Source of the DNA: Frankia sp. RB7
GTDB lineage: Bacteria > Pseudomonadota > Alphaproteobacteria > Rhizobiales > Xanthobacteraceae
Direction of reading: 5' to 3'
Assembly (NCBI GenBank): GCA_030403585.1
Contig: JAUEPE010000005.1
Span: 124,001 to 188,000, forward strand
DNA: 64,000 nt
Shown: piece by piece, positions 35,354 through 43,847 of the stretch
Layout: the number at the start of each line of letters is the position of its first letter
Position numbering within the stretch: the stretch's first letter is position 1
Notes under the pieces: generated by a model
Databases searched by the model: none
Told to the model about the DNA's origin: nothing
What the model saw: only the letters and a program-made list of their open reading frames with translations
Made by a program: the position numbers and the translations under genes

Positions 35354-35367
35354 GGTTACATGTAACC
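35354..35367. promoter_or_regulatory. palindromic operator of the mazEF pair
   Basis: Perfect 14-base palindrome GGTTACATGTAACC, 14 bases upstream of the antitoxin ATG at 35382. Position and symmetry fit autoregulation by antitoxin or toxin-antitoxin complex. Confidence 0.65.
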
Positions 35368-35381
35368 AGATGGAGAGACCT

Positions 35382-35606
35382 ATGCCGTCCTCTTCTAAGC
35401 CAAAGTCGTCGCGAGCGAAGGTCCGCGAGCATCGAGAGCGGCTGCGCGCGCAAGGGCTCCGTCCGATCCAGATCTGGGTTCCGGACGTACGTTCACCGTC
35501 CTTCAAGGCGGAAGCCCATCGCCAGTCTCTGGCGGTCGCGACGAGCACTCAGGAATATGACGATCAGGCTTTCATCGATTCCGTCTCCATTTTGAACGAC
35601 GAATGA
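35382..35606 (+). CDS. MazE-family antitoxin
   Basis: 74 residues from ATG 35382 (MPSSSKPKSSRAKVREHRER), an upstream ATG at 35370 being an alternative. The basic N-terminus is followed by RAQGLRPIQIWVPDVRSPSF, the hallmark of the rhizobial 'antitoxin MazE family' with a ribbon-helix-helix-like DNA-binding region. The acidic tail (EYDDQAFIDSVSILNDE) would neutralise the toxin. The stop overlaps the toxin start as ATGA. Confidence 0.9.
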   Translation: MPSSSKPKSSRAKVREHRERLRAQGLRPIQIWVPDVRSPSFKAEAHRQSLAVATSTQEYDDQAFIDSVSILNDE

Positions 35607-35956
35607 AGCGGGGCGATATCTGGACACTCGCTGGGGGCAAAGACTACGCGGGAAAACCGCGTCCTGTGGTCATTATCCAGGACGACGGCTTCGACACCGC
35701 CAACTCCGTCACGGTCTGTGCCTTCACGACCAACGAGACTGAAGCGCCTCTATTTCGCCTGCCGGTCGACCAGACGGAACGCAATGGTCTACGGGTACGC
35801 TCCCACTTGATGGTGGACAAAATCACTACCGTGCCAAGGTCCAAGATCGGAAAATTCGTGGGACGCCTCGACGACGAGGACCTTTTGCGTCTCAGCCGCG
35901 CTCTGCTGGTGTTTCTCGGATTGGCAGGTTCGCAGAAGGGCGCCGGCGCTGATTAG
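35603..35956 (+). CDS. MazF/PemK-family mRNA interferase toxin
   Basis: 117 residues beginning MKRGDIWTLAGGKDYAGKPR. The MazF/PemK fold shows RGDIW, GKPRPVVIIQDD, the central FTTNETEAPLFRLPV, and HLMVDKITTVPRSKIGKFVG, which holds conserved substrate-contact residues. It cleaves single-stranded mRNA at short motifs. The start overlaps the antitoxin stop (ATGA), so the two are coupled. A palindromic repeat follows the stop within 10 bases. Confidence 0.92.
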   Translation: MKRGDIWTLAGGKDYAGKPRPVVIIQDDGFDTANSVTVCAFTTNETEAPLFRLPVDQTERNGLRVRSHLMVDKITTVPRSKIGKFVGRLDDEDLLRLSRALLVFLGLAGSQKGAGAD

Positions 35957-35965
35957 AGCCGGTAG

Positions 35966-35996
35966 CCCGGATTTGGGTTCGCAGCGCAATCCGGGC
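35966..35996. repeat. short palindrome CCCGGATT...AATCCGGG
   Basis: Perfect 8-base stem with a 15-base loop between the mazF stop and the MFS gene stop. It may serve as a transcription stop in both directions, although there is no T-run. Confidence 0.55.
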
Positions 35997-36012
35997 CACG
36001 TTGGAGAGATAA

Positions 36013-37353
36013 TTACCGCCCCTGTTCGGCAAACTCGTGCCTGGTCTCGTGGCCGCCGATGAACACCAAAATGCCGGCGAGCAGAGGCAGCACGGCGAGC
36101 ACCAGCAGACCTGTCGAGGTCTGGCCGGTGGCTTCCTTGACCCAGCCGATCAGATAGGGGCCGCCGAAGCCGGCGAGATTGCCGATCGAGTTGATCAGCG
36201 CGATGGCGCCGGCGGCCGCCGTGCCTGACAGCCACGAGGTCGGCAAGGTCCAGAACACGCCGAAGACGCAGAACACGCCGATCGCGGCGAAGGTCAGCGC
36301 CACCATCGTCATGGTGGGATCGGTGATATAGCTGGAGATGGCGAGCGCGACCGCGATGAGGATCATGGGCGCGCCGACATGCATCACGCGTTCGCGCGTG
36401 GCGTCCGAATGTCGGGCCCACAGGATCATGGCGACCGTGCCGAACACGTAGGGGATCGCCGTGACGAACCCGGTCTGGGCGTTGCTGAGGCCGAACGCCT
36501 TAACGATCTGCGGCAGCCAGAACTGCATGCCATAGAGCGCGGCGACGAAGCCGAAATAGATCAGGCTCAGCGTGATCACCTTCGGCGACGACAGCGCTTC
36601 ACCGAGCGTCATATGCTTCGCTGCCTGCTTGACCGCGATCTCGGAATCGAGCCGCTCCTTCAGCCAGGACTTCTGCTCGGCCGAGAGCCAGTCCGCCTTC
36701 TCCGGCCGGTCGGTGAGATAGAACCAGGTGACGATGCCGAGCAGCACCGAAGGGATGCCTTCGAGAACGAACAGCCACTGCCAGCCCTTCAGACCCATCG
36801 CGCCGTCGAGCCCGAGCAACAGCCCCGAGATCGGCGCGCCGATCACGGTCGAGATCGGCACGGCGATCGCGAAGGCCGCAAGGAAGCGGCCGCGATATTC
36901 GGCCGGATACCAATAAGTGAGATAGAGGATGATGCCGGGGAAGAAGCCCGCTTCGGCGACGCCGAGCAGGAAGCGCAGGACGTAGAAGCTGGTCACGCCG
37001 TTCACCAGCGCCATCAGCGCCGAGATGATGCCCCAGGTCACCATGATGCGGGCGATCCAGCGGCTGGCGCCAAACTTCTCCAGCGCCAAATTGCTCGGCA
37101 CCTCGAAGATGAAATAACCGATGAAGAAGATGCCGGCGCCCCAGGAGAAGATCAGCGGCGTGAACTTAAACTCGGCGTTCATGGTCAGCGCGGCGAAGCC
37201 GAGATTGACGCGGTCGAGATAGGAGAAGAAGTAGGCCAGAACCAGGAACGGAATCAGGCGCCAGGAGATGGCGCGGACGGTCGACGTCTCGATCTCCGAC
37301 TTGTCAGTATTCCTGCCCCCCGCGGAACCGGTATAGGTTGTGGTCTGGCTCAT
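36013..37353 (-). CDS. MFS transporter, anion:cation symporter type
   Basis: 446-residue inner-membrane carrier with 12 predicted helices. Family motifs: FFSYLDRVNLGFAALTMNAE after helix 1, and the helix 2-5 region FIGYFIFEVPSNLALEKFGA. LRFLLGVAEAGFFPGIILYL and TYWYPAEYRGRFLAAFAIAV are typical of the ACS family (phthalate, tartrate and glucarate carriers). A long central cytoplasmic loop with LTDRPEKADWLSAEQKSWLK follows helix 6. The substrate is probably an organic anion, not identifiable here. No catabolic genes lie beside it. Confidence 0.9.
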   Translation of the reverse strand: MSQTTTYTGSAGGRNTDKSEIETSTVRAISWRLIPFLVLAYFFSYLDRVNLGFAALTMNAEFKFTPLIFSWGAGIFFIGYFIFEVPSNLALEKFGASRWIARIMVTWGIISALMALVNGVTSFYVLRFLLGVAEAGFFPGIILYLTYWYPAEYRGRFLAAFAIAVPISTVIGAPISGLLLGLDGAMGLKGWQWLFVLEGIPSVLLGIVTWFYLTDRPEKADWLSAEQKSWLKERLDSEIAVKQAAKHMTLGEALSSPKVITLSLIYFGFVAALYGMQFWLPQIVKAFGLSNAQTGFVTAIPYVFGTVAMILWARHSDATRERVMHVGAPMILIAVALAISSYITDPTMTMVALTFAAIGVFCVFGVFWTLPTSWLSGTAAAGAIALINSIGNLAGFGGPYLIGWVKEATGQTSTGLLVLAVLPLLAGILVFIGGHETRHEFAEQGR

Positions 37354-37484
37354 GGCTTCCCCCGACTTGTTGCTTTTGTGAGCTCAAAGGCGGTTTTCAG
37401 CATCGCTGGCAAAGAGTCAATGGAGCAAGCAATGCATCTGGCGCAGCCGGTTACGCTACCTAATCCGCCCTTACGAAGTAGGAT

Positions 37485-38645
37485 CTACTCCGCCAGTTGA
37501 AACCGCTCAAAACGACCAAGCTCTTCCTCGATCTTCTGCTTGAGCTCCTTGCGCCCCGCCGTCTTCTTGCCTTGCCCGAGCCAGGTCCATTTCTGCATCA
37601 AGAGCTTCTTGGCCTGCCGGTCGGTCTTGAGGTCGAGCGCGGCGACGATCTCGTCGCCGACCAGAACGGGCAGCGCGAAATAGCCGAGCTTGCGCTTGGC
37701 CTTCGGCACATAGGCCTCGAACAGATGGTTGTAGCCGAAGATGAGATTGGTCCGCTTGCGCTGGATGATCAGCGGATCGAACGGCGACAGGATATGGACG
37801 AGATCCGGCGACACCTCGGCTGACTCAAGCGCGGACGGCTGCGCCCAATGCTCCTGCTTGCCGGCGGCCTCGATCGCGACAGGCAAGAGTTCGCCGCGGC
37901 GGGCGCGCGAGGCGATCAGGTGAGCGACCGCCTTCTTGCTCGGCGCATCGAGATGGCAGATCGAATCGAGGCTGACGAGGCCTTGCGAGCGCAACGCGCG
38001 GTCGAGCAGATAGGCCGTGATCTCCCTGGCCGAGGCCGGCTTCGGCAGCTTGTCCCAGCCGAAATGCCGCGTCATCAGATCATAGGTCTTGAGCATGCCC
38101 TGGCGCGCGCTGACGGTCGCGACGCCAGTGTAGAAGGCAAGCTGAAGCGCCCGCTTCGAGGGTTTTCGGCTCTGCCACAGATGCTCCTTCTCGGTCAGCA
38201 CGTCGTCCTCGATGTCGCGGATCGTCAGCGGGCCGGCCCGCAACAGCCGCATCACCTTGCGCGTGTCGGCCGGCGTGACCGAGGCATACCATCTGTGCCC
38301 CTCGCGCTTGTGCTCGCGCATCGCCGGCTGGAAGAAGCGAAAATCGTTCGACGGCACGTAGGACAGCGCATGGGTCCAGTACTCGAACACGCTTTTGTCC
38401 GTGCTCTGGGCATGACGCAGATCGGCCCGGCTGTAGGACGGGATGCGGCTGAACAGGATGTGGTGATGGCAGCGCTCGATCACGTTGATGGTGTCGATCT
38501 GGACATAGCCGAGATGAGCGATCGCATCCGCCACGGCCTGGGCGCCCTCCCCGAACGGTTCGCGCGTGTCGAGCCGCTGGGCGCGCAGCCAGATCTGCCG
38601 GGCCTGTGTCGTCGGGAGCGGAAGGGGTTTTGGTGCGCGGGACAT
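37485..38645 (-). CDS. YcaQ-type winged-helix DNA glycosylase
   Basis: 386 residues from ATG 38645. It belongs to the HTH_42/YcaQ (AlkX) family, whose E. coli and Streptomyces members unhook DNA interstrand crosslinks. The catalytic Q-x-D type motif is seen in LGYVQIDTINVIERCHHHIL. Other family segments are VFEYWTHALSYVPSNDFRFF, PSKRALQLAFYTGVATVSAR and FDPLIIQRKRTNLIFGYNHL. It has three winged-helix modules. There is no signal peptide. It is probably transcribed alone. Confidence 0.85.
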   Translation of the reverse strand: MSRAPKPLPLPTTQARQIWLRAQRLDTREPFGEGAQAVADAIAHLGYVQIDTINVIERCHHHILFSRIPSYSRADLRHAQSTDKSVFEYWTHALSYVPSNDFRFFQPAMREHKREGHRWYASVTPADTRKVMRLLRAGPLTIRDIEDDVLTEKEHLWQSRKPSKRALQLAFYTGVATVSARQGMLKTYDLMTRHFGWDKLPKPASAREITAYLLDRALRSQGLVSLDSICHLDAPSKKAVAHLIASRARRGELLPVAIEAAGKQEHWAQPSALESAEVSPDLVHILSPFDPLIIQRKRTNLIFGYNHLFEAYVPKAKRKLGYFALPVLVGDEIVAALDLKTDRQAKKLLMQKWTWLGQGKKTAGRKELKQKIEEELGRFERFQLAE

Positions 38646-38694
38646 TGCGAGAGGCAATGTAGCGGGATTCGCGCCGGGAGAAAGAAGCAGACCG

Positions 38695-38733
38695 CCAAGA
38701 AAGAGCCGCGCTGCCATCTGCTGACAGCGCGGC
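38695..38733 (-). terminator. terminator of the Met-rich peptide gene
   Basis: Perfect 9-base stem GCCGCGCTG (38705-38713) and CAGCGCGGC (38725-38733). On the minus strand it is followed by TCTTTCTTGG. Confidence 0.75.
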
Positions 38734-38752
38734 GGGATGGTGCGGCGGAGGC

Positions 38753-39007
38753 CTACTTCATCATCATGGCCTTCTGGGCCTTCATGTAATGCATGCAGGC
38801 GCCCTTCATCTTGCCCATGCTCATGTCGGTGTTGGCCATGGCCATCTCCTTGTTCATGGCCGTCTTGGCCGGAGTGTCCGCAGTACCCGTCATCATGGCC
38901 GTCGATTTCATCATGTTATCGCTGGTGCACGCCATCATCGCGGCGGATGCGGGCGAAACCGAAAGGGTGAACGCGACAAAGGCTGCGGCGGTGAGCAAGG
39001 TCTTCAT
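38753..39007 (-). CDS. small Met-rich exported protein
   Basis: 84 residues: a signal peptide (MKTLLTAAAFVAFTLSVSPA, cleavage near ASA) and a mature part of about 62 residues in which 17 are Met (for example MMKSTAMMTGTA and MSMGKMKGACMHYMKAQ), with two Cys and one His. A good ribosome site GGAGGAG precedes the ATG. Met-rich, Cys-containing periplasmic peptides commonly bind Cu(I) or Ag(I), which is an inference from composition here. A terminator follows. No copper pump gene is nearby. Confidence 0.75.
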   Translation of the reverse strand: MKTLLTAAAFVAFTLSVSPASAAMMACTSDNMMKSTAMMTGTADTPAKTAMNKEMAMANTDMSMGKMKGACMHYMKAQKAMMMK

Positions 39008-39128
39008 CGAAAAGTCTCCTCCGAAAAACGAAACCGGCGTCATGCCGGCATTCGCAGGTACGTATCCTCTGCCGACAATGTTTCGTGGAGAAGAAAATTT
39101 TCTTGCTGCAATGCGAAGCGATGTGGCC

Positions 39129-39482
39129 TCAGCGACCGTCTTTCGGCGCCCTGGGCCGGTCACTGACGCTCCCGGTGGCGACGTCGGGCTCGCATGCAGC
39201 CCTGCCCCGGCCCTCCGCCTGGCAGCGATAGACGCTACCGGTGAGGCGGTCGACCAGCCACATGTTCTCGTCCGTCGGAGCTTCGAGGCCGACATAGCGC
39301 GAGGTCAGTCCCGTGATCAGCGTCGAGAGTAGGATCGCCACCGCAATCATCGCCGCGCCGATATAGATCGGCATGGCGTTCAGAGACACGGTCCGATCCG
39401 GCGGGCCATTGCGATAGAATTGATAGTCACTCGGCCTCGGCACTGGACTGAACTCGGCCTCCCTTGTTGTTGGGTAAGGCAA
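39129..39482 (-). CDS. single-pass membrane protein, hypothetical
   Basis: 117 residues if read from TTG 39482; GTG 39443 and ATG 39374 are other possible starts. One transmembrane segment (IYIGAAMIAVAILLSTLITG) separates a short N-terminal part (RPSDYQFYRNGPPDR) from a C-terminal part with two Cys (VYRCQAEGRGRAACEPD), which is probably periplasmic. I do not recognise a family. No signal for function. Confidence 0.5.
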   Translation of the reverse strand: MPYPTTREAEFSPVPRPSDYQFYRNGPPDRTVSLNAMPIYIGAAMIAVAILLSTLITGLTSRYVGLEAPTDENMWLVDRLTGSVYRCQAEGRGRAACEPDVATGSVSDRPRAPKDGR

Positions 39483-39611
39483 TTTGCTAGGCGCGCATCT
39501 GGCCGATTTCTTGTTCGCGAGCAGGCCATGCGGCGACGGCTTTGCGACGATCGATGTGCGCGAGCAAAAGCGGCCCGGACTGGGCCGCTTGGTATCACAT
39601 GGCTCATCAAA

Positions 39612-41003
39612 TCAGCGATGGAACAGGCCGCCTATCACGTGGCCAAACAGACCGCCGGCGCCGCCCATGCCGCCGCCACCGCCGTGTGCGCGACGGCCAC
39701 CGCCACCGGAGGAGCGGCGATGCGTCGGCTCGTCGTCGGAGTTGTCGGAGGAGGCAACGCGGGTGGAGACGATCTCGGACTGCATTGCACTGTACTGGAA
39801 CTTGTTGAGGTAGCCGGTCGCGGGATAGCCGCGCGCCGCCTGCCAGCGCTTGATCACGGAACGGGTCTCACCGTCGAACTTGCCGGCCGCCTTGATGTCG
39901 AAGCCAAGGCCGGTGAGACGGCGCTGCACGTCGCGACGCTGGTTCTTGTCGAAGCCGAGCTGGTCCTCGGATATCTGGTCGGCCTGTTCGGTGAAGGTTG
40001 AGGGATCGACGCCGGCGGTGAGGTTACGCGTCGTCGTGGAGGGGCCGTCCTGGATCGCGGCAATGCGGGCCAGCGCCAGCGACTTGAAGGTGCCGTTCGG
40101 ATAGTTGGTGAGGTAGGCGTTCAGTTCCTCGACCTTGTTGGTGTCCTTGATCGAGCGCCAGAACTCGAGTTCGACTTCGCCGGCCTGGGCGACGGTCACC
40201 GGAGCGACATCGGCGGCAGCGGGGGTCGCCGTCGGGTTGAGATAGACCGTGCCGGTGAGATTGGTGTGGCCCCAGGGCAGCTGCGCCTTGTTGGTCTCGT
40301 CATTGACCTGAGCGCGGACCTTGGTCATGGCCTGCTGGATCTCGACGCCGGGAGACGCAATGTTGGCGATGAGCGCGCGGGTAAACGGGCTGTTGGTGCC
40401 GGCTTCGCCGTCGAGCGCGGTCTGGCCGGGACCGGTCGCAAACGCGAGCAGCGTGCCTTCGCCCGACTTCATTTCGGCAAGGCCGCTGTCGACGCTGACG
40501 GATCGTGTCGCCTTGGCCGAGCGTATCTTTGCGGCGAAGGGATTGTCGCGGCAGGCATCGAGGAACACCAGCTTCACCTTGGCGTCCGCCATGGTCTGCT
40601 CCAGCGTCAAATCGACATTGATCGCCGCGCCGAGCTTGACGTCCATCTCGGATTTGAGATCAGCATCAATCGGCAACAGGTAGTTGGTGCCGTTCACCGC
40701 GATGCCGTGGCCGGCATAAAAGAAAAGCGCCACATCGGCGCCTTCGCTCTTCTTGCCGAACTCGAGCAGCTTCGTCGTCATGGCGTCGCGAGTCAGGTTA
40801 CTGCCCTCGACCACCTCGAAACCGACATTGCGCAGCACCCGCGCCATCGACTTGGCGTCGATCGCGGGGTTCGGAAGCTGCGGTACGTTCTTGTAGGCCG
40901 AGTTGCCGACGACAAAGGCGACCCGCTTGTCGGCAAGCGCCGCGTTGCCGGAGAAGACGAGAGCTGCGAGAGACATTGCCGCGATCAGGAAGCGCATGGT
41001 CAT
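39612..41003 (-). CDS. caspase-family (C14) protein with PG-binding-like domain and Gly-rich tail
   Basis: 463 residues from ATG 41003; ATG 40997 is an alternative. A signal peptide (to about residue 24, ALA) sends it to the periplasm. The C14 p20 domain has the catalytic pair His99 in FFYAGHGIAV and Cys151 in VFLDACRDNPF. A PG_binding_1-like domain lies near residues 350-415 (KNQRRDVQRRLTGLGFDIKA, GYPATGYLNKFQYSAM). The tail is Gly, His and Arg rich. Bacterial C14 proteins cleave after Arg or Lys; the substrate is unknown. It is divergent from an OmpA-like gene with two CRP-like sites between. Confidence 0.87.
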   Translation of the reverse strand: MTMRFLIAAMSLAALVFSGNAALADKRVAFVVGNSAYKNVPQLPNPAIDAKSMARVLRNVGFEVVEGSNLTRDAMTTKLLEFGKKSEGADVALFFYAGHGIAVNGTNYLLPIDADLKSEMDVKLGAAINVDLTLEQTMADAKVKLVFLDACRDNPFAAKIRSAKATRSVSVDSGLAEMKSGEGTLLAFATGPGQTALDGEAGTNSPFTRALIANIASPGVEIQQAMTKVRAQVNDETNKAQLPWGHTNLTGTVYLNPTATPAAADVAPVTVAQAGEVELEFWRSIKDTNKVEELNAYLTNYPNGTFKSLALARIAAIQDGPSTTTRNLTAGVDPSTFTEQADQISEDQLGFDKNQRRDVQRRLTGLGFDIKAAGKFDGETRSVIKRWQAARGYPATGYLNKFQYSAMQSEIVSTRVASSDNSDDEPTHRRSSGGGGRRAHGGGGGMGGAGGLFGHVIGGLFHR

Positions 41004-41061
41004 TTTCCCCAGAGCCAGAACCGCCGATGCGCTGACTGTGATCTCTTCCACTGAGCTTGAA

Positions 41062-41077
41062 TGTGATCTAGATCACG
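41062..41077. promoter_or_regulatory. CRP/FNR-like palindrome proximal to the caspase gene
   Basis: TGTGATCTAGATCACG, matching TGTGA-N6-TCAC(A); the core GTGATCTAGATCAC is perfectly symmetrical. It lies 59 bases upstream of the caspase-family gene. Confidence 0.6.
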
Positions 41078-41231
41078 CATTAGCCGATGCAACTCGAACC
41101 CGCTCCGAAAAGGATGCTACGGCTGCTGTTGACGCGATCGCACCGGCCCCTCGTTCGGAGGCGTGGCAACCGGATAGGCAACCGAGACGCCGCGAAATGC
41201 GCTAAATGAGATTGGAGCCGGCCGTTTCCAA

Positions 41232-41247
41232 TGTGACAAAGATCACA
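41232..41247. promoter_or_regulatory. CRP/FNR-like palindrome proximal to the ompA-like gene
   Basis: TGTGACAAAGATCACA, a full match to the TGTGA-N6-TCACA consensus, 71 bases upstream of the OmpA-like ATG. Together with 41062-41077 it occupies a 315-base intergenic region that otherwise holds nothing I recognise. Confidence 0.65.
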
Positions 41248-41318
41248 TCGAGGCGTTTGAACCCACCCTATGCTCGCAGCACCAAATTGCCATCAGACAT
41301 AACAGCGAGGATACGACA

Positions 41319-41954
41319 ATGACCCATTTTAACAAGTTCTTTGGACTGAAGACGATTACGCTCACGGCCGCACTGTTGATGACGGCAGGCCTGGCTTTCG
41401 CCGGCGACAACAACGTCTCGTCCAGCCAGATCCTGGATGCGTTGAAGCCGAAGCCGGTGACCCGCGGCTTGTCCGTCGGGGCCGATCCGACGGCGCAGGC
41501 CAAGGAAACGACCTTCCTCAATACCGTGCGCAACCGGCAGACCCGCTCGCTCTCGACCGGCGAGCGTGATCAGATTGCCGAACTCGCGGCGGCCAAGCCG
41601 AACATCGACCTCGAAATCCAGTTCGATTACAACTCGGCCGACATCGCCAAGACCTCGGTGCCGTCGGTGCAGGCACTCGGCAAGGCGCTGTCGGATCCGT
41701 CGCTGAAGGGCTCGACCTTCGTGGTCGCCGGCCACACCGATGCGGTCGGCACCGAAGACTACAATCAGGCCCTCTCCGAGCGTCGCGCCGACACCATCAA
41801 GAAGTATCTGGTGCAGAACTATGGCCTCAACGGCACCGATCTCGTCACGGTCGGTTATGGCAAGACCAAGCTGAAGGACACCACCAACGGCGCCGACCCG
41901 GTCAACCGCCGCGTCCAGGTCGTGAACATGGACACCAAGACCGCGTCGAAGTGA
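41319..41954 (+). CDS. OmpA-family protein
   Basis: 211 residues with a signal peptide (ending AGLAFAGD). Residues about 95-205 form an OmpA C-terminal peptidoglycan-binding domain: IQFDYNSADIAKTSVPSVQA, FVVAGHTDAVGTEDYNQALS with the conserved TD, and ERRADTIKKYLVQNYGLNGT, followed by NRRVQVVNM. There is no N-terminal barrel and no lipobox, so it is a soluble or loosely attached periplasmic protein. GCGAGGATACGAC precedes the ATG. It is divergent from the caspase-family gene. Confidence 0.9.
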   Translation: MTHFNKFFGLKTITLTAALLMTAGLAFAGDNNVSSSQILDALKPKPVTRGLSVGADPTAQAKETTFLNTVRNRQTRSLSTGERDQIAELAAAKPNIDLEIQFDYNSADIAKTSVPSVQALGKALSDPSLKGSTFVVAGHTDAVGTEDYNQALSERRADTIKKYLVQNYGLNGTDLVTVGYGKTKLKDTTNGADPVNRRVQVVNMDTKTASK

Positions 41955-42039
41955 TCGCAACATCGCCACACTGCCCGCCGCGCGAGCGGCGAGCAGTGCC
42001 GTTACAGCGAATGTTGGATATCGTTTTGGAGCGGATCAC

Positions 42040-42375
42040 ATGAAAACGCATGTTTTTGGAATTGCCGTTGCAACCCTCTTCCTGACCATGTCTGTCCTGC
42101 CGGGCTGGGCCGAGGACAAATCCACGACACCGACCGCTGCGCCCGCGCAGGCAACGCCGCCTCCCGAAAGCGTGCCGCGTCCGGCCATCGTTCCGAAGAC
42201 TGCCGAACCCGTCGCGCCACAGGCCTCGACCGAACCCGAGCCGCGGGCAACGCCACGGCGATACGTCCATCGCCAGCAGCGCCGTTACGCCTATTGGCAG
42301 CCCTTCCCGGTCTACTGGCCGCATGTCTACCGCAGCCACGTCGTCTGGAACCGGATCCCCTGGTTCAGATTCTGA
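42040..42375 (+). CDS. exported Pro-rich hypothetical protein
   Basis: 111 residues. A signal peptide (MKTHVFGIAVATLFLTMSVL, cleavage near WAE) is followed by about 45 residues rich in Pro, Ala and Thr and a C-terminal Tyr/Trp/His/Arg-rich stretch (RQQRRYAYWQPFPVYWPHVY). The low-complexity middle suggests a spacer across the periplasm or peptidoglycan. The family is unknown. It lies 85 bases after the OmpA-like gene on the same strand. Confidence 0.65.
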   Translation: MKTHVFGIAVATLFLTMSVLPGWAEDKSTTPTAAPAQATPPPESVPRPAIVPKTAEPVAPQASTEPEPRATPRRYVHRQQRRYAYWQPFPVYWPHVYRSHVVWNRIPWFRF

Positions 42376-42381
42376 CCAGCG

Positions 42382-43758
42382 TCAGATCCAGCTCTGGAAC
42401 AGCATCAGCCGGTTGAACACCCGCATCGACGTGCCGATGAAGGCGGCCGAGATCGGCAGCATCACTGCAAAGCCCATCGCGGCTACGCCAACATAGGCCC
42501 ACAATAGCCAGCGCGGGAGGCCCTCTCTGCGCAGCACATAGACCAGCGCGAGCGAGGCCACGGTTGCGGCCGGCAGATAATAATAGATGAAGCCCAGAGT
42601 GCGCGGCAGCAGCGCCCAGGCGAGCCAGGGGCCGGAATAGAACGCCGCAATCAGGAACGCATCCCAGCGACGCGCGACGATGAAGTCGCGCAACACCACG
42701 ACGAGCGCGAGCAGCGCCGGCAATGCGACCAGCGGGTTGCCGAGAAAAACCACCGCCGCGACATTGTCGTCCGAGGTCTTGTCGAACAGGAACCAAACGG
42801 GCCGTGCCAGCAACGGCCAGGACGGCCATGAGCTCATGTAAGTATGGCCGGCGATCGCGGTGGTGGTGTTGTCGGCGAAGATGCGGCGCTGCGCCTCGAT
42901 CAGATCTGGCAACGACACTCCGTAGAGCGGAACAAAAGCGGCGAGATAAGTCACAGCCGGCAACAGCGCGAAGCACAGCACGGCATGATGTGCTCTGAAG
43001 GCTGGCCAGAGATTCGGGCGATACCAGTCGCCTGGCTTGGCGTCGGCAAACAGCGTGTGCCAGCCCTGCATCAGGCGGATCACCGCCAGGATGACGATGC
43101 AGACTCCGAGCGGAAACAGGCCGCTCCATTTGCAGGCGGCGGCGAGGCCGAACAACGCACCCGCGAGTGCGAACAGCGCCTGCGGCCGCTCTCGTCGAAA
43201 GCCGTGCATGAAAGCGGCGATGGCGAGCAGACCGAAGCCGAGCGCGAAGATGTCGAGCATCGCGATGCGCGCCTGCACATAGAGCATCTGGTTGAACGCC
43301 GCGATCAGCGCCGCTGCGATCGCAGGTCCCTGCGATCCGAACAGCGCGAGACCGCAGAGATAGATCGCGACGATCGCGAGCGCACCGAACAACGTCGCCG
43401 GATAGCGCCAGCCAAATGCATTGTCGCCGAATGCGGCGATCGAACCCGCGATCAGCTCTTTCGCCAGCGGCGGATGCATCGGATTGAGCATCGGTTGCGA
43501 CGGCGTGGAGCCCAGCATCTGCCGCGCAGCCGGCACATAATGCACCTCGTCGAACACGAATTTATCCGGCGTCGCCAACCCGATCAGCAGCGCGAGATGC
43601 GCAGCTAGGAAGATCGCGACAGCGATCACTGCGCTTCGCGACAATCTCGGAACCGCCTGTGCTTCACGCGACTGCTGTGGGGCTATTTTGCGTGGCAAAT
43701 CTGCGTCACCGCGAATAAAAAACAACTCACCCGATCCATTGAACGCATTCCGCCGCAA
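42382..43758 (-). CDS. PMT-family membrane glycosyltransferase
   Basis: Up to 458 residues. The first codon is TTG and the true start is uncertain; the protein proper begins before the first helix SAVIAVAIFLAAHLALLIGL. A polytopic inner-membrane GT-C enzyme with about ten helices. It shows the PMT/GT39 features: KFVFDEVHYVPAARQM with the catalytic Asp-Glu, MLNPMHPPLAKELIAGSIAA, and CKWSGLF. Such enzymes transfer a sugar from a polyprenyl-phosphate donor to protein or envelope acceptor on the periplasmic side. It is divergent from the FecR-domain gene. Confidence 0.85.
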   Translation of the reverse strand: MRRNAFNGSGELFFIRGDADLPRKIAPQQSREAQAVPRLSRSAVIAVAIFLAAHLALLIGLATPDKFVFDEVHYVPAARQMLGSTPSQPMLNPMHPPLAKELIAGSIAAFGDNAFGWRYPATLFGALAIVAIYLCGLALFGSQGPAIAAALIAAFNQMLYVQARIAMLDIFALGFGLLAIAAFMHGFRRERPQALFALAGALFGLAAACKWSGLFPLGVCIVILAVIRLMQGWHTLFADAKPGDWYRPNLWPAFRAHHAVLCFALLPAVTYLAAFVPLYGVSLPDLIEAQRRIFADNTTTAIAGHTYMSSWPSWPLLARPVWFLFDKTSDDNVAAVVFLGNPLVALPALLALVVVLRDFIVARRWDAFLIAAFYSGPWLAWALLPRTLGFIYYYLPAATVASLALVYVLRREGLPRWLLWAYVGVAAMGFAVMLPISAAFIGTSMRVFNRLMLFQSWI

Positions 43759-43847
43759 CTGTCACTAAGCTAACGCTCGTCTCACGCCGCGTGTAATAAT
43801 TCTACCACAACACAGGCGTGCGCGATCAGGGACCGATCGGGTACGAT

